Shown here: positions 36,566-47,701 of the stretch, one piece after another
Layout: every line of letters begins with the position of its first letter
Numbering within the stretch: the first letter of the stretch is position 1
DNA from: Paracoccus lutimaris
GTDB lineage: Bacteria > Pseudomonadota > Alphaproteobacteria > Rhodobacterales > Rhodobacteraceae
DNA: 64,000 nucleotides
NCBI RefSeq assembly: GCF_003337565.1
Contig: NZ_QPJL01000013.1
Span: 1 to 64,000 of the forward strand
Direction of reading: 5' to 3'
Position numbers and translations under genes: made by a program
The notes under the pieces: generated by a model
Database searches by the model: none
Seen by the model: the letters and a program-made list of their open reading frames with translations, nothing else
What the model was told of the DNA's origin: nothing

Positions 36566-38284
36566 CTAGCTGCGGATGCCCTTGAACCGCTCTTGCCATT
36601 CGTCGCGGGCCTCGTCGCTGATCTTGGCAAACAGGACTTCGGGGACGGTAAAGGCGTGGCCGGCGGGCAGAACCTCAAGCGCGGTGCGCGCATCCGCGGG
36701 CCAGTCGCGGTTCTCGGACTGCATCGCGGCCAGCATCGTATCCGCGGCAAAGGGAATGAAGGGCGCCGACAATACCGCATAAAGCCGGATCAGGTTCAGC
36801 CCCAGCCGGACCTGCATCGCAGCCTTTTCCGGGTCGGTCTTGAAGGTGGACCAGGGCGCGGCCGATTGCAGATATTCGTTGCCCAGAACCCAGATCGCGC
36901 GCAGTTCGGCGGCGGATTTGCGCACCTCGGTATGGTCCATGAAGCCTTCATAGGCGCGGATCTTCTGGTCCAGCGTGGCGATCAGCTCCAGCTCTTCGGG
37001 GCCGTATGCGCCGCCCTCGGGGATCACCTCGCCGAATTTCGAGCGGCAGAACTTGGTGATGCGGCTGACGAAATTGCCCAGAACGTCCGCCAGATCCTTG
37101 TTCACGGATTGCTGGAAATTGTCCCAGGTGAATTCGCTGTCCCCCGATTCGGGGGCGTGGGACAAAAGCCACCAGCGCCAGTAATCGGCCGGCAGGATCG
37201 ACAGCGCCTGATCCATGAACACGCCGCGCCCCTGGCTGGTCGAGAACTGCCCGCCGTCATAGGTCAGGTAGTTGAAGGACTTGATGTAATCGACCATCTT
37301 CCACGGCTCGCCCGAGCCGATGATGGTGGCCGGAAAGCCCAGCGTGTGGAAGGGCACGTTATCCTTGCCCATGAACTGGGTGTAGGTCACGTCCGCCGCG
37401 CCCTCGTCCAGACGCCACCAGCGGCGCCATGCGCTGTCGGGCAGGCCCTTGGCATCGGCGCCCTCGGCGGTGCCGGCGATATATTCGATGGGGGCGTCGA
37501 ACCAGACGTAGAAGACCTTGCCCTCCATCCCCGGCCAGGGCGCGTCACCTTTCTTGACCGGAATGCCCCAGTCCAGATCGCGGGTGATGCCGCGGTCCTG
37601 CAAGCCGTCGCCGTCATTGAGCCATTTGCGCGCGATCGAGGTGGTCAGGATCGGCCAGTCGGTCTTGCTGTCGATCCAGGCCGAAATCTGGTCCTTCAAC
37701 GCCCGCTGGCGCAGGTAAAGATGCTTGGTCGCCCGCACCTCAAGGTTGGTCGAGCCGCTGATGGCGCTGCGCGGGTCGATCAGGTCGGTCGGGTCCAGCT
37801 GCTTGGTGCAATTCTCGCACTGGTCGCCCCGCGCCTTGTCATAGCCGCAATTCGGGCAGGTGCCCTCGATATAGCGGTCGGGCAGGAAGCGGCCGTCGTC
37901 GATGGAATAGACCTGGCTTTCCTCGACCTCGGAAATCCAGCCGTTCTCGTCCAGCTTGCCGGCGAAATGCTGGGTCAGGACGTGGTTGCGCTCGCTGGAC
38001 GAGCGGCCGAAATGGTCGAAGGACAGGCCGAAATTGCGGGCGATCTCGGCCTGAATGCCGTGCATTTCGGCGCAATAGACCGGGACCGGCTTGCCGGCTT
38101 TCTTGGCGGCCAGCTCGGCCGGGGTGCCATGCTCGTCGGTGGCGCAGATGAACATCACCTCATGGCCGCGTTGGCGCAGATAGCGGGCGTATAGATCCGC
38201 CGGAAGCTGCGAGCCGACCAGATTGCCGAGGTGCTTGATCCCGTTGATATAGGGGATCGCCGAGGTGATGAGATGCCGCGCCAT
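36566..38284 (-). CDS. metG: Methionyl-tRNA synthetase
   Basis: This 572-residue class I synthetase charges tRNA-Met. The HIGH equivalent is KHLGN near 17, and a zinc knuckle of the form CxxC...CxxC lies near 142-158 (CPNCGYDK and CENC). The KMSKS equivalent is the variant [10 protein letters not shown] near 344. The C-terminal anticodon-binding domain is complete. It is preceded by about 206 bases with no gene. Confidence 0.97.
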   Translation of the reverse strand: MARHLITSAIPYINGIKHLGNLVGSQLPADLYARYLRQRGHEVMFICATDEHGTPAELAAKKAGKPVPVYCAEMHGIQAEIARNFGLSFDHFGRSSSERNHVLTQHFAGKLDENGWISEVEESQVYSIDDGRFLPDRYIEGTCPNCGYDKARGDQCENCTKQLDPTDLIDPRSAISGSTNLEVRATKHLYLRQRALKDQISAWIDSKTDWPILTTSIARKWLNDGDGLQDRGITRDLDWGIPVKKGDAPWPGMEGKVFYVWFDAPIEYIAGTAEGADAKGLPDSAWRRWWRLDEGAADVTYTQFMGKDNVPFHTLGFPATIIGSGEPWKMVDYIKSFNYLTYDGGQFSTSQGRGVFMDQALSILPADYWRWWLLSHAPESGDSEFTWDNFQQSVNKDLADVLGNFVSRITKFCRSKFGEVIPEGGAYGPEELELIATLDQKIRAYEGFMDHTEVRKSAAELRAIWVLGNEYLQSAAPWSTFKTDPEKAAMQVRLGLNLIRLYAVLSAPFIPFAADTMLAAMQSENRDWPADARTALEVLPAGHAFTVPEVLFAKISDEARDEWQERFKGIRS

Positions 38285-38490
38285 GTCCGGGTCCTGAAAA
38301 CTGCTTCTGCGCTGTTTACCGGCGGCACGGCGCGAAGGCCAGTGTCTCGCGACGCGCCGTCACGGTTCCGTCATGTCTTGTCACACGGGGGTGGGGTTCC
38401 TAACTGTGACCCAGCGGCAGGTTAACCTAGCGTTGTGTCTTTGCGGTTGTCGCGCCCTCAGGATCCATCAGCGAGAGAACCCAGCGCCCC

Positions 38491-39189
38491 ATGACAGGGA
38501 ACGACCCCCTACACCCCGCCTTCACCCTTGCCGCCATGCTTGCCGCCACGCTGATGTTTCTGGGCGTCGATCTTGCGCTGCACGAATCCGTCGCGGTCAT
38601 CTTCAAGGAAGGGCACACGATCGAGCTGATGTCGGCGGCGCTTTTGGCGTTCGCGGCGGGGCTGTGGTGGGTGACGGGCGCCGATGACATGCGGGGGCGG
38701 CAGTGGCATATCCCGGTCATTCTGACGCTGATGACGCTGCGCGAGCTGGATTTCGACAAGCGTTTCACCTCGGAAGGGGTGCTGCAATTGCGGCTTTACT
38801 CGGGGCCGTCGTCGCTTTGGGAAAAGTTGCTCGGGCTGGCGGTGATCGCGCTGATCCTGGTCTGCGGCTGGCGGTTACTGACAATCACGATGCCGCGCTG
38901 GTGGGCCGGGCTGCGGGCGGGCCTGCCGGCAAGCTGGCTTGCCGGGCTGGCGGCGCTGCTGGTGGTGGTGGCGAAATCGCTGGACGGGCTGGACCGCAAG
39001 CTGGCGGATTTCGGCGTCATCCTCGCGCCCGAATACGGCACGCTGGCCGGGCGGGGCGAGGAGCTGCTGGAACTGGCCGCCTTCATGATGCTGGTGCAGG
39101 CGCTGGTCTATTTCCTGCGCTGCCGCAGGATCACCGCGATCCGTCTTGTGCCAGCGCCTTACGCAGCGTTCCTGCCACACTGGCACTGA
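38491..39189 (+). CDS. Conserved multi-pass membrane protein
   Basis: This 232-residue protein has about five hydrophobic stretches, including [67 protein letters not shown] and [18 protein letters not shown]. Conserved-looking polar pieces [10 protein letters not shown] and EELLELAA lie between. I do not recognise a named family. Its 3' end overlaps the converging Nudix gene by 59 bases. Confidence 0.7.
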   Translation: MTGNDPLHPAFTLAAMLAATLMFLGVDLALHESVAVIFKEGHTIELMSAALLAFAAGLWWVTGADDMRGRQWHIPVILTLMTLRELDFDKRFTSEGVLQLRLYSGPSSLWEKLLGLAVIALILVCGWRLLTITMPRWWAGLRAGLPASWLAGLAALLVVVAKSLDGLDRKLADFGVILAPEYGTLAGRGEELLELAAFMMLVQALVYFLRCRRITAIRLVPAPYAAFLPHWH

Positions 39190-39556
39190 GGGGCAGGCGC
39201 CCCTCAAGCACATCGGCGACCGCGATCCATGCCGCGTCCCGCGCGTCATCGGCGGCCACCGGGTCGCCCGAGACATGCTCGCACAGCACCACCGCCAGCA
39301 GGAAATGGAACCGCAGGGCGCCATCGGCCCCGCGTTCGATCACGTCGATATTGTCCAGATAGGCGCGGGGGCGGGCGATGACGCCGGTTTCCTCGGCCAG
39401 TTCGCGGGCGGCGGCATCCAGTGCCGTCTCGCCCGGCTCGACATGGCCGCCGGGAAAACCCCACAGCCCGGCATCGGGCGGGTTGCGGCGCTGGACCAGC
39501 AGAACCCGGTCGCCGTCCAGCACCACCGCCAGCGCGGCAAGGCGGGGGAAATGCAT
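39131..39556 (-). CDS. Nudix hydrolase
   Basis: This 141-residue enzyme has a full Nudix box, [24 protein letters not shown], near residues 36-59. It hydrolyses a nucleoside-diphosphate-linked substrate that cannot be named from sequence. It lies 10 bases downstream of gcrA on the same strand and overlaps the converging membrane protein gene by 59 bases. Confidence 0.9.
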   Translation of the reverse strand: MHFPRLAALAVVLDGDRVLLVQRRNPPDAGLWGFPGGHVEPGETALDAAARELAEETGVIARPRAYLDNIDVIERGADGALRFHFLLAVVLCEHVSGDPVAADDARDAAWIAVADVLEGRLPLSASVAGTLRKALAQDGSR

Positions 39557-39566
39557 CCCCCGACCC

Positions 39567-40181
39567 TTAGCGGCGACGGTCGCGGCGCGAGCTCATCGGT
39601 TGGAAGGCCACGCCGACATGCGCCTCGCAATAGGGTTTGCCGGCGACCGAGGGCAGGCCGCAGAACCAGAACTTGTCGGTTGCCGGGTCGCCGATCGGCC
39701 ATTTGCAGGTGCGCTCGGTCAGCTCCATCAGGCTAAGCTTGCGGGCGCGCTTTTCGACCTCGCGGACCGAGGCCAGCGCCTCGGGGCTGATCTCATTGGC
39801 CGAGGGCTGCGGCGGCAGCGGCTGACCGGCGGGCACGATGGGCCGGCGGTTGAAGTTGCTGGCGGCGGGGGCGGCTGCCTCGGGTTCAGGCTCGGGCTGC
39901 GGCGCGGGAGCGGCGGCCGCTGCGGCGGCGGGCTTGGGTTCGGGGGCCGGCTCGGGCGCGGGCTTTGGGGCTGCGGCCGCAGGTGCGGGCTTGGCCTCGG
40001 GCGCGGCGGCGGGGGCTGCCTCGGGGGTGTCGTCATTGCGGTTCGACAGGCCCAGCCGGTGGACCTTGCCGATCACGGCATTGCGGGTCACACCGCCCAG
40101 TTCCTTGGCGATCTGGCTGGCCGATTGCCCTTCGGCCCACATGCGTTTCAGCGTCTCGACGCGCTCATCGGTCCAGGACAT
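39567..40181 (-). CDS. gcrA: Cell-cycle regulator GcrA
   Basis: This 204-residue regulator starts [15 protein letters not shown] and has the GcrA helix-turn-helix ([26 protein letters not shown]) in its first 45 residues. A linker of about 65 residues made almost only of Ala, Pro and Glu follows, and the C-terminal domain has CKWPIGDP...WFCG...PYCEAH. In Caulobacter GcrA binds sigma-70 and activates promoters carrying methylated GANTC. ccrM, which writes that mark, lies 12 kb away in this window. The linker is unusually regular and long. Confidence 0.95.
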   Translation of the reverse strand: MSWTDERVETLKRMWAEGQSASQIAKELGGVTRNAVIGKVHRLGLSNRNDDTPEAAPAAAPEAKPAPAAAAPKPAPEPAPEPKPAAAAAAAPAPQPEPEPEAAAPAASNFNRRPIVPAGQPLPPQPSANEISPEALASVREVEKRARKLSLMELTERTCKWPIGDPATDKFWFCGLPSVAGKPYCEAHVGVAFQPMSSRRDRRR

Positions 40182-40312
40182 CGTTTGCCTTTCCTGCACC
40201 GGGGACGAACCCGGTGCCCTTCACTCTAGTGGCTTCAATTCCGCGGAACCCGGCCTTAAATCCGGGGATAGCCAGATTTACCCGTCCGAAGCCGCAAATT
40301 CAAGGAGCGCCG

Positions 40313-41134
40313 ATGCAACCTTTCCAGCCTGACCGCAGATTCCCCCAGATGGGCGTGCGGCGTTTCGGGCGCGTGAACTGGCTGGGGCTTTACACATTGG
40401 CCCGGCGCGAGGTGATGCGCTTTCTGAATGTCTGGCAGCAGACGGTGCTGGCGCCGCTGATGACGGCGGGGCTGTTCGTCGTGGTCTTTGCGCTGGCGCT
40501 TGGCAAGGGCCGGGGCGAGATCATGGGTCTGCCCTATCTGGCCTTTCTGGGGCCGGGCATCCTGATGATGACGGTGATCCAGAACGCCTTCGCCAATACC
40601 TCCTCCAGCCTGATTTCGGCCAAGATGCAGGGCAATATCGTCGATACGCTGATGCCGCCCCTGTCGGCGGGCGAGATCCTGACCGGCTATCTGACCGGCG
40701 CGCTGGCGCGGTCGCTGATCGTGGCAGTGGTGATCGCCGCTGGCATGGCGCTGGTGCTTGGCCAAGGCATCGCGCATCCCATCTGGGCGCTCGCCTTCGT
40801 GGTTCTGGGCGCACTGCTGATGGGCGGGCTCGGCCTGATCGGCGGCATCGTCGCGCAGAAATTCGACCAGATGGCGGCGATTACCAATTTCATCGTGACG
40901 CCGCTGTCCTTTCTGTCGGGCACCTTCTATTCGGTCGAGGCCCTGCCCGAACCCTTTCGCACGCTGGCGCATTGGAACCCGATCTTTTACCTGATCGACG
41001 GCGCGCGCTATGGCATCGCCGGCGTCTCGGATGCGCCGCCGCTACTGGGGCTGGCGGTCTGTGCGCTGGCGGTGGTGCTGGTTCTGGGGCTGGCCTGGCG
41101 CTGGCTTTCCACCGGCTATCGGATGAAGGCGTAA
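40313..41134 (+). CDS. ABC-2 type transporter permease
   Basis: This 273-residue inner-membrane protein has about six hydrophobic helices and the ABC-2 C-terminal signature (TPLSFLSGTFYSVEALPEPFRTLAHWNPIFYLIDGARYGI). The ATG at 40313 with AAGGAG 5 bases upstream was chosen; the longer frame overlaps gcrA. ABC-2 permeases need an ATPase, usually the neighbouring gene, but none is next to it. The substrate is unknown, although YadH-like polysaccharide or drug exporters are the closest in appearance. Confidence 0.85.
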   Translation: MQPFQPDRRFPQMGVRRFGRVNWLGLYTLARREVMRFLNVWQQTVLAPLMTAGLFVVVFALALGKGRGEIMGLPYLAFLGPGILMMTVIQNAFANTSSSLISAKMQGNIVDTLMPPLSAGEILTGYLTGALARSLIVAVVIAAGMALVLGQGIAHPIWALAFVVLGALLMGGLGLIGGIVAQKFDQMAAITNFIVTPLSFLSGTFYSVEALPEPFRTLAHWNPIFYLIDGARYGIAGVSDAPPLLGLAVCALAVVLVLGLAWRWLSTGYRMKA

Positions 41135-41299
41135 AATTCGTTGCGCGGCCATCTGTTTGCCGTTATTTCAGACCGCATGATCGTTCGGACCGCCCATATC
41201 GCCCGTCCCCGACGTTGATTTTTTCAGCGTCCGATCCCGCCTGCCTTTCCCATACCTGTCGCCACCTGAAGGTGGCCCTGTCTGCAAAAGGACAATCCC

Positions 41300-42472
41300 A
41301 TGATTCCGCACGTCCTGCCGACCTATAACCGCGCCGACCTTGCCTTTGAGCGGGGCGAGGGCACCTGGGCCATCACTGCGGACGGGACACGATATCTGGA
41401 TCTGGGCGCGGGCATCGCTGTCAACGCGCTGGGGCATGCCAATCCCGATCTGGTCGCCGCGCTGACCGAGCAGGCCGGCAAGATCTGGCATGTCTCGAAC
41501 CTTTACCACATCCCCCAACAGGAAAAGCTCGCCGATCTGCTGGTCGAAAACACCTTTGCCGATACCGCCTTCATCACCAATTCAGGCACCGAGGCGGCGG
41601 AACTGGCGATCAAGATGGTGCGCAAATACTGGGACCATAAGGGCGATCCCGACCGCCACGAGATCCTGACCTTTGAGGGGGCGTTTCATGGCCGCTCGAC
41701 CGGGGCGATTGCCGCTTCGGGGGCGGAAAAGATGGTCAAGGGCTTTGGCCCGCTGATGCCCGGCTTCAGGCACCTGCCCTGGGGCGACATGGAGGCGCTG
41801 AAAGCCGCGATCACGAATCGCACCGCCGCCGTCATGCTGGAACCGGTGCAGGGCGAGGGCGGCATCCGCCCGCTGCCCGACGCCGATCTGCGGCTGATCC
41901 GGGCGCTGTGCGACCAGACCGGCGCGCTTCTGGTGCTGGACGAGGTGCAATCGGGCATGGGCCGGACCGGCAAGCTGTTTGCGCATGAATATGCCGGCAT
42001 CGCGCCCGATATCATGATGGTCGCCAAGGGCATCGGCGGGGGCTTTCCGCTGGGCGCGGTGCTGGCCACGGAACAGGCCGCGGCGGGGATGGTCGCGGGC
42101 ACGCATGGCTCGACCTATGGCGGCAACCCGCTGGCCTGCGCGGTCGGCGCGCGGGTGATGGAGATTGTCACCCAGCCCGAGTTTCTCTCCGAGGTGAACC
42201 GCAAGGCGGGCCTGTTCCGTCAAAAGCTGGAAGGTCTGGTCGCCGCCCATCCCGAGGTCTTCGAGCTGGTGCGCGGGCAGGGCCTGATGCTGGGGCTGAA
42301 ATGCAAGGTCGCGCCTGCCGATCTGGTCAGGGCCGGCTATGCCGAACAGGTCCTGACCGTGGCGGCGGCCGACAATACCCTGCGCCTGCTGCCGCCGCTG
42401 ACCATCAGCGACGCGGAAATCTCTGAGGCGGTGGCGCGGCTTGACCGTGCGGCGGGGCGGCTTGATGTCTGA
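41300..42472 (+). CDS. argD: Acetylornithine aminotransferase
   Basis: This 390-residue PLP enzyme makes N-acetylornithine in arginine synthesis. The blocks [17 protein letters not shown] near 94, AFHGRSTGA near 129, [14 protein letters not shown] near 211 and [15 protein letters not shown] (with the PLP lysine) near 240 are all present. argF follows 138 bases later, consistent with an arginine gene pair. Confidence 0.95.
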   Translation: MIPHVLPTYNRADLAFERGEGTWAITADGTRYLDLGAGIAVNALGHANPDLVAALTEQAGKIWHVSNLYHIPQQEKLADLLVENTFADTAFITNSGTEAAELAIKMVRKYWDHKGDPDRHEILTFEGAFHGRSTGAIAASGAEKMVKGFGPLMPGFRHLPWGDMEALKAAITNRTAAVMLEPVQGEGGIRPLPDADLRLIRALCDQTGALLVLDEVQSGMGRTGKLFAHEYAGIAPDIMMVAKGIGGGFPLGAVLATEQAAAGMVAGTHGSTYGGNPLACAVGARVMEIVTQPEFLSEVNRKAGLFRQKLEGLVAAHPEVFELVRGQGLMLGLKCKVAPADLVRAGYAEQVLTVAAADNTLRLLPPLTISDAEISEAVARLDRAAGRLDV

Positions 42473-42610
42473 TGTCGGCGCGCCCGGGTTTGCGCTGAAC
42501 CGGCACCGATGACGGCGGTGCCGATCCCCGCAAGTGAATTCAGCCTGAGGCCTTGACCTCGTGCCGGCAAAGCGGCTTGCTTGCCGGAACCATTCGAAAG
42601 ACCGTCACAA

Positions 42611-43537
42611 ATGAACAGCTTCCTTGATATCCACACCACCGCGAAATCCGATCTGCGGGGCATGATCGACGCCGCGCGCCGGATGAAGGATGCCCGCAAT
42701 GGCCAGCCCAAGGGCGCGCCCGATACCGAGCAGCCGCTGGCGAACCGCATGGTGGCGCTGATCTTTGAAAAGCCCTCGACGCGGACGCGGGTCAGTTTCG
42801 ATCTGGGTGTGCGCCAGATGGGCGGGCAGACCATGGTGCTGTCGGGCAAGGAAATGCAGCTGGGCCATGGCGAGACCATCGCCGACACGGCGCGGGTGCT
42901 GTCGCGCTATGTCGATCTGATCATGATCCGCACCTTTGAAGAGGCGACGCTGCTGGAAATGGCCGAATATGCCAGTGTGCCGGTGATCAATGGCCTGACG
43001 AACCGCACCCATCCCTGCCAGATCATGGCCGATGTTATGACATTTGAGGAACATCGCGGCCCGATCGCCGGGCGCAAGGTGGTCTGGTCGGGCGACGGCA
43101 ACAATGTCTGCGCGAGCATGGTGCATGCTGCCGGTCAGTTCGGTTTCGACTTCACCTTTACCGGCCCTCCGCCCCTGGACCCCGAGCACGAGGCGATGGA
43201 ATTCGCCCGTGCGCAAGGCGTTCAGGCGCTGATCGAGCGCGACCCGGCGAAAGCGGTCGAGGGTGCCGATCTGGTGGTGACCGATACCTGGGTCTCGATG
43301 CATGATCCGCAATCGGCGCGCGAGCGGCGCCACAACCAGCTGCGCGGCTATCAGGTCAATGAGGCGCTGATGGCGCAGGCCAAGCCTGACGCGCTGTTCA
43401 TGCATTGCCTGCCGGCGCATCGCGACGACGAGGTGACGAGCGCGGTCATGGATGGGCCGAATTCGGTGATCTTTGACGAGGCTGAGAACCGGCTGCATGC
43501 GCAGAAGGCGGTCATGCGCTGGTGTCTGGGGGTCTAG
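42611..43537 (+). CDS. argF: Ornithine carbamoyltransferase
   Basis: This 308-residue enzyme makes citrulline from ornithine and carbamoyl phosphate. [11 protein letters not shown] near 54 binds carbamoyl phosphate, [11 protein letters not shown] near 133 is the second site, and [12 protein letters not shown] near 262 contributes the catalytic cysteine region. The ATG at 42611 was chosen by homology over an upstream in-frame ATG. Confidence 0.96.
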   Translation: MNSFLDIHTTAKSDLRGMIDAARRMKDARNGQPKGAPDTEQPLANRMVALIFEKPSTRTRVSFDLGVRQMGGQTMVLSGKEMQLGHGETIADTARVLSRYVDLIMIRTFEEATLLEMAEYASVPVINGLTNRTHPCQIMADVMTFEEHRGPIAGRKVVWSGDGNNVCASMVHAAGQFGFDFTFTGPPPLDPEHEAMEFARAQGVQALIERDPAKAVEGADLVVTDTWVSMHDPQSARERRHNQLRGYQVNEALMAQAKPDALFMHCLPAHRDDEVTSAVMDGPNSVIFDEAENRLHAQKAVMRWCLGV

Positions 43538-43596
43538 GGGGCGCTGCCCCCGTCGCGCGTCGCGCGACTCCCCCGGGATATTTTGACATGAAAGAA
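43537..43596 (+). repeat. GGATATTT-ATGAAAGAAG element, copy 2
   Basis: GGGGGCGCTGCCCCCG forms a hairpin at 43537-43552, TCGCGCGTCGCGCGA forms a second at 43553-43567, and CCCCCGGGATATTTTGACATGAAAGAAG follows at 43569-43596. Compared with copy 1 there is an inserted second hairpin. It starts at the last base of argF and leads into the terminator. Confidence 0.75.
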
Positions 43597-43625
43597 GGGG
43601 CGTGGTCCTGGCCGCGCCCCTTTTT
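43597..43625 (+). terminator. Rho-independent terminator of argF
   Basis: A 9-base stem GGGGCGTGG/CCGCGCCCC (one wobble pair) with a 6-base loop is followed directly by TTTTT. It ends argF transcription before the converging secretion-adaptor gene at 43633. Confidence 0.85.
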
Positions 43626-43632
43626 GTTGAGA

Positions 43633-45054
43633 TCAGTTCTCGCGGAAGGCGCGGATGAAATAGTCGCTGAGCGGCTTCACCAGATAGGCCATCGGGCTGC
43701 GCTCGCCGGTCTGGATATAGACCTCGACCGGCATGCCGGGGATGAGGTCCAGCCCTTTGAGCTTTTCGAGTTCAGTGGCCGGAATGGTCACCTCGGCGCG
43801 GTAATAGGGGATCTGGGTCGCCTGATCGACCAGCGTATCGGGCGAGACGCGGCTGAGCACGCCGTCGATTTCCGGGGTCGTCCGCGACGAGAACGAGGAG
43901 AAACGCAGCACGACCTGCTGGCCGGGATGGACCTCGTCGACATTGATCGTGGCGACACGGGCGACGACGACCAGCGGCCGATCCTGCGGAATGATATAGA
44001 GGATCGGATCGGCAGGGCGGATGACCGAACGCGGCGTCGTCACCTGCAATTCCTGGACCACACCCGAGACCGGCGCACGGATTTCCAGCCGTGAGACCTG
44101 TTCGATCAGCGACCGGCGGCGCTCGGCCAGTTCGAGTTCGCGATAGCCGAGGTCGCGCAGCTCGGTTTCGGCCGCTTCACGATAGCTGGCTGATTTTTCC
44201 AGTCTGGACAGATCGATCTCTGCAAGCTGGGTTACCGCACGGGCGCGGGTTGCGGTCATTTCGCCAAGCTGGCCGTCAAGACGCGCCGCCTCGCGTTCCA
44301 GCGCGAGCACACGTGGAGCCTGCGCCAGCCCCTTTTCCAGCAGCGCGCGCTGATCGCGCAATTCCTGGGAAATGAAGTCGCGCTGCTGCTGTAAGGCCCG
44401 TGTCTGGGCATCGATACCGCCGATCTGCGAATCGATCTGCTCGGATTGCTTGGCCAGTTGGCCGAGCGATTGCTTGAGCGTGTCGAGGCGCGCGGCAAAC
44501 AGGCTTTTCTGCCCTGCCATCAGCGCGGCAAGTTCAGGACGGTGCGTGGCGGCCTTGACCAGATCTTCGGGGAAGGTGATTTCGGTTCCGTCGGCACGTT
44601 CGGCCTCGAGCCGGCCGCGGCGGGCGAGGATCTCGAAATACTGGCCCTCGACGATGGCAAGCTCGGTATTCAGAAGCGCGCCGTCCAGCCGGATCAGCGG
44701 CTGACCGGCGGTGACCGTCTCGCCGTCATGGATGAGGATTTCGGCGACGACGCCGCCATCGGGATGCTGGACGATCTGGCGGCGCTGCTCCACCTCGACC
44801 TGGCCGCCGGCGACGACGGCGCCGGCGATGCGTGCCGTCCAGGACCAGATGCCGAAGCCGCCCACGAGCAGCGCCAGCGCGAAGATCCCAAGCAGAACCG
44901 GCCCGCGCGCCGACCAGGTCGGGCGGTGGCGGGGCGGCGGTGGCGGCGGCGGGGCCTCGGCCCGCTGGGCGCGAAAACGCGGCGGTGCCTCGGGCGTGCC
45001 GGCCTCGTCCAGTTTCGCGACCGGGGCGCGGCCAAGGTGGTCGGGATCGGTCAT
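43633..45054 (-). CDS. Type I secretion membrane-fusion protein
   Basis: This 473-residue HlyD-family adaptor has a short cytoplasmic Pro-rich N-terminus, one transmembrane segment ([20 protein letters not shown] near 52-71), a biotinyl-lipoyl-like half ([25 protein letters not shown] near 102), a long coiled coil of about 200 residues and a C-terminal beta-barrel ending in the typical SYxR-like [14 protein letters not shown]. It joins the inner-membrane ATPase to a TolC-type outer-membrane channel, which is not in this window. It overlaps the ATPase gene by 4 bases. Confidence 0.92.
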   Translation of the reverse strand: MTDPDHLGRAPVAKLDEAGTPEAPPRFRAQRAEAPPPPPPPRHRPTWSARGPVLLGIFALALLVGGFGIWSWTARIAGAVVAGGQVEVEQRRQIVQHPDGGVVAEILIHDGETVTAGQPLIRLDGALLNTELAIVEGQYFEILARRGRLEAERADGTEITFPEDLVKAATHRPELAALMAGQKSLFAARLDTLKQSLGQLAKQSEQIDSQIGGIDAQTRALQQQRDFISQELRDQRALLEKGLAQAPRVLALEREAARLDGQLGEMTATRARAVTQLAEIDLSRLEKSASYREAAETELRDLGYRELELAERRRSLIEQVSRLEIRAPVSGVVQELQVTTPRSVIRPADPILYIIPQDRPLVVVARVATINVDEVHPGQQVVLRFSSFSSRTTPEIDGVLSRVSPDTLVDQATQIPYYRAEVTIPATELEKLKGLDLIPGMPVEVYIQTGERSPMAYLVKPLSDYFIRAFREN

Positions 45055-46799
45055 GTCACGCCTCCGCCATGTCCCTGTCCTTGCGCGCGGGCGATCTGAT
45101 CGGCGTTCTTGACCATGGTTTTCAGTACCTCGTCGCGCGGCCCGAAGGCACGGCGCATGCCCTGATCCATGACCAGCAGCAATTCGCATTCGGTTATCGC
45201 AGCCGGACGGTGAGCCATGATGATGACCGCACCGCCACGCGCCTTGATGTTGCGGATGGCAAGATTGAGCGCGGCAGAGCCCTCGTTGTCGAGGTTCGAG
45301 TTCGGTTCGTCCAGAACGAAGATGGCCGGGTCCGCATAAAGCGCACGGGCCAGGCCGATGCGCTGGATCTGCCCGCCCGACAGGCGTCCGCCGCCTTGCG
45401 TCAGTCGCGTATCATAGCCCTGGGGCAGATCGAGGATCATCCGATGGGCGGCGGCGGCGCTTGCGGCGGCCACCACGCGCTGCGGATCAGGGTTGGGCGA
45501 GAGGCGGGCGATATTCTCGGCGATGGTGCCATCGAACAGCGTCACCTGCTGCGGCAGATAGCCGATGAGCCCACCCAGCACATCGGGGTCGTATTGTTCC
45601 AGCGTGGCGCCGGCCAGACGGATCGAGCCTCCGGAAACCGGCCAGGCGCTGATCAGCGCGCGTGCGAGCGTGGTCTTGCCGGCCCCGGAGGGACCGATGA
45701 CGCCGAGCGCCTGTCCCGGCGCCAGATCGAAACTGACCCCGCGCAGCGTGGGGACGGACTGACCCGGCGGCACCACGGTAAGATTTCGCACCTCGAGCTG
45801 CGCCGGGGGATGGGGCAGGGGGGTGCGGGGCGGCAGGGGCGGGCGGCGCGACAACAATTCGGACAGTCGGTTCCAGCCATCCTGGGCGCGCTGCACCATG
45901 GACCAGCCGCCCACAACCTGCTCGACCGGCGCCAGAGCGCGGCCCATCAGGATCGACGAGGCGATCATCGCGCCCGGCGTGACCTCATGGCGCAGCACCA
46001 GCCAGGCACCGGCGGCCAGCAATGCGCTTTGCAAAAACAGCCGGAAGGTGCGCGAAAAGACCGTGAAGCTGGTGGCACGGTCGGCGCCGCGGATCGTCGC
46101 CTCGGTGGCGCGGTCGCGGGCTTCCTGCCAGCGATGGAAGGTGGCGCCGCGCATGCCCAGCGAACCGATCAACTCGCCCTCGTCGCGGTAAAGGTCGGAC
46201 ATGCGCTCTGCGGCCGCGCTGGCGATCGCCGCCTGCTGCAGCGAATCGCGGCTGAGCCATTGGTTCAGCAGCGTCGAGATCACCAGGATCACCAGACCCG
46301 CCGTGGCGACCGCGCCAAGGATGGGGTGGAAAAGGAAGACCGCCGCCAGGAAGAACGGCGCCCAGGGCAAGTCGAACAGCGCCATCAGGACCGGTGATCC
46401 GATCAAACGTTGCACGGCCTCGAGGTCGCGCATGCCGCCGCGCAGGATCACGTCCGAGCCGGCGGCGTTCCCGTCCTGAAGCGCGGCGGTGAAGACCCGC
46501 CCCTCCATCCGTTCCTGGAAACGGGCGGCGATTCGCGCCATGACGCGGTTGCGGGCCAGATCCAGAAGCCCCATCATCGCGAACAGGAACACGACCAGAA
46601 GAAACAGCGCCGTCAGCGTCTCGACCGAGCGGCTGGCAAGGACGCGGTCATAGACCTGCATCATGAAGAGCGGGCCGGTCAGCATCAGCAGGTTCACCGC
46701 AAAGGAAAATATCCCTACGCCGGTGTAAAGCTGCCAGGCGCTGCTGCGCGCGGATCGCAGCTCGCGCCGGCCGTCATGTCGCATCGGCGGCAAGGCCAT
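45051..46799 (-). CDS. Type I secretion ABC ATPase/permease (PrtD-like)
   Basis: This 582-residue exporter has about six helices in residues 20-290 and a C-terminal ATPase with Walker [10 protein letters not shown] near 369-377, signature RLSGGQIQR and Walker [13 protein letters not shown]. It lacks the C39 peptidase domain of bacteriocin exporters, which fits the PrtD group that exports RTX proteins. The ATG at 46799 with GAGGAAGG upstream was chosen. A likely cargo is the RTX protein at 6.8-10.2 kb. Confidence 0.93.
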   Translation of the reverse strand: MALPPMRHDGRRELRSARSSAWQLYTGVGIFSFAVNLLMLTGPLFMMQVYDRVLASRSVETLTALFLLVVFLFAMMGLLDLARNRVMARIAARFQERMEGRVFTAALQDGNAAGSDVILRGGMRDLEAVQRLIGSPVLMALFDLPWAPFFLAAVFLFHPILGAVATAGLVILVISTLLNQWLSRDSLQQAAIASAAAERMSDLYRDEGELIGSLGMRGATFHRWQEARDRATEATIRGADRATSFTVFSRTFRLFLQSALLAAGAWLVLRHEVTPGAMIASSILMGRALAPVEQVVGGWSMVQRAQDGWNRLSELLSRRPPLPPRTPLPHPPAQLEVRNLTVVPPGQSVPTLRGVSFDLAPGQALGVIGPSGAGKTTLARALISAWPVSGGSIRLAGATLEQYDPDVLGGLIGYLPQQVTLFDGTIAENIARLSPNPDPQRVVAAASAAAAHRMILDLPQGYDTRLTQGGGRLSGGQIQRIGLARALYADPAIFVLDEPNSNLDNEGSAALNLAIRNIKARGGAVIIMAHRPAAITECELLLVMDQGMRRAFGPRDEVLKTMVKNADQIARAQGQGHGGGVT

Positions 46800-46963
46800 G
46801 CCGGTTCCTTCCTCATCAACCCGCCGGGCCTTGCCCGGAATCGCCACAGCGCATATCCCAAAGCGCGGCCGCACAACAGCCCGGTCGCCCGGATGCGGTT
46901 CCGATCCTTGTCCCGAATCAGCGTGGACAAGGCAAGTCATAGCGAGAGAAGGTTATCACAAGC

Positions 46964-47701
46964 TTGCCAGCAAAGATTTTTCCGACTGCAGTTTGCGCCA
47001 CTTTCCTGCTGGCGGCCTGTGCAAGCGATCAGGATGGCGACGGGATCAACGACCGCTATGAGCCGATGAACCGCCGCGTGCATGATTTCAATCGCGGCGT
47101 CGACGCCAATCTGGTCAAGCCACTCAGTTCGGGCATGTCGGGCGGTGACGGTAAAGGGGAGGGCGTGGGCAGCCGCGCGGTCGAGGTTGTCGGAAATTTC
47201 GGCGAAAACCTTGCCCTGCCCGGCAAGGCGGTAAACCATCTTTTGCAGGGAAAACCCGCGCCGGCGGTGCGCACCACCTTCCGTTTTCTTGTCAACTCGT
47301 CGCTGGGTTTGGCGGGTTTTCTGGACCCGGCCGGCAAGGATTTTGCCCTGCCCGAAGAGGATACCGATTTCGGCCAGACGCTGGCGGTCTGGGGCGTGGG
47401 CGAGGGGGCCTATCTTGAGCTGCCGCTGATCGGCCCCTCGACCGAGCGGGACGCTGTCGGCCGGCTGGTCGATCTGGTCATCGACCCGACCCGGCAATGG
47501 CTCAACCGTGACGAATATCTGATCAGCCTTGGCACGCGCGTCGTCTCAAAAGCCGGTGAGCGCGGGCGTTTCAGCGATTCCGTCGATTCCATCCTGCATG
47601 AAAGTGCCGATAGTTATGCCCAGACGCGGCTGATCTGGATGCAGCATCGCCGCCATGAACTGGGCGAAGAAGGAGATTACATTGACCCTTATGCCGAATG
47701 A
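46964..47701 (+). CDS. mlaA: MlaA/VacJ outer-membrane lipoprotein
   Basis: This 245-residue lipoprotein removes misplaced phospholipid from the outer leaflet. A lipobox LLAAC places the lipidated cysteine at residue 19, and NRRVHDFNRGVDANLVKP near 36 and TDFGQTLAVWGVGEGAYLELPLIGPSTERDAVG near 135 are family blocks. The start is TTG at 46964. mlaC follows with an overlap of about 20 bases. Confidence 0.92.
   Translation: MPAKIFPTAVCATFLLAACASDQDGDGINDRYEPMNRRVHDFNRGVDANLVKPLSSGMSGGDGKGEGVGSRAVEVVGNFGENLALPGKAVNHLLQGKPAPAVRTTFRFLVNSSLGLAGFLDPAGKDFALPEEDTDFGQTLAVWGVGEGAYLELPLIGPSTERDAVGRLVDLVIDPTRQWLNRDEYLISLGTRVVSKAGERGRFSDSVDSILHESADSYAQTRLIWMQHRRHELGEEGDYIDPYAE

Noticed and set aside
37220-37260. 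Missing KMSKS motif in methionyl-tRNA synthetase as a defect
   Set aside because: [10 protein letters not shown] at this position is, as far as I recall, the normal variant in alphaproteobacterial MetG, and the rest of the enzyme is intact.
39965-40312. N-terminal 116-residue extension of the ABC-2 permease frame
   Set aside because: It overlaps gcrA antisense, and a proper ribosome site precedes the ATG at 40313.
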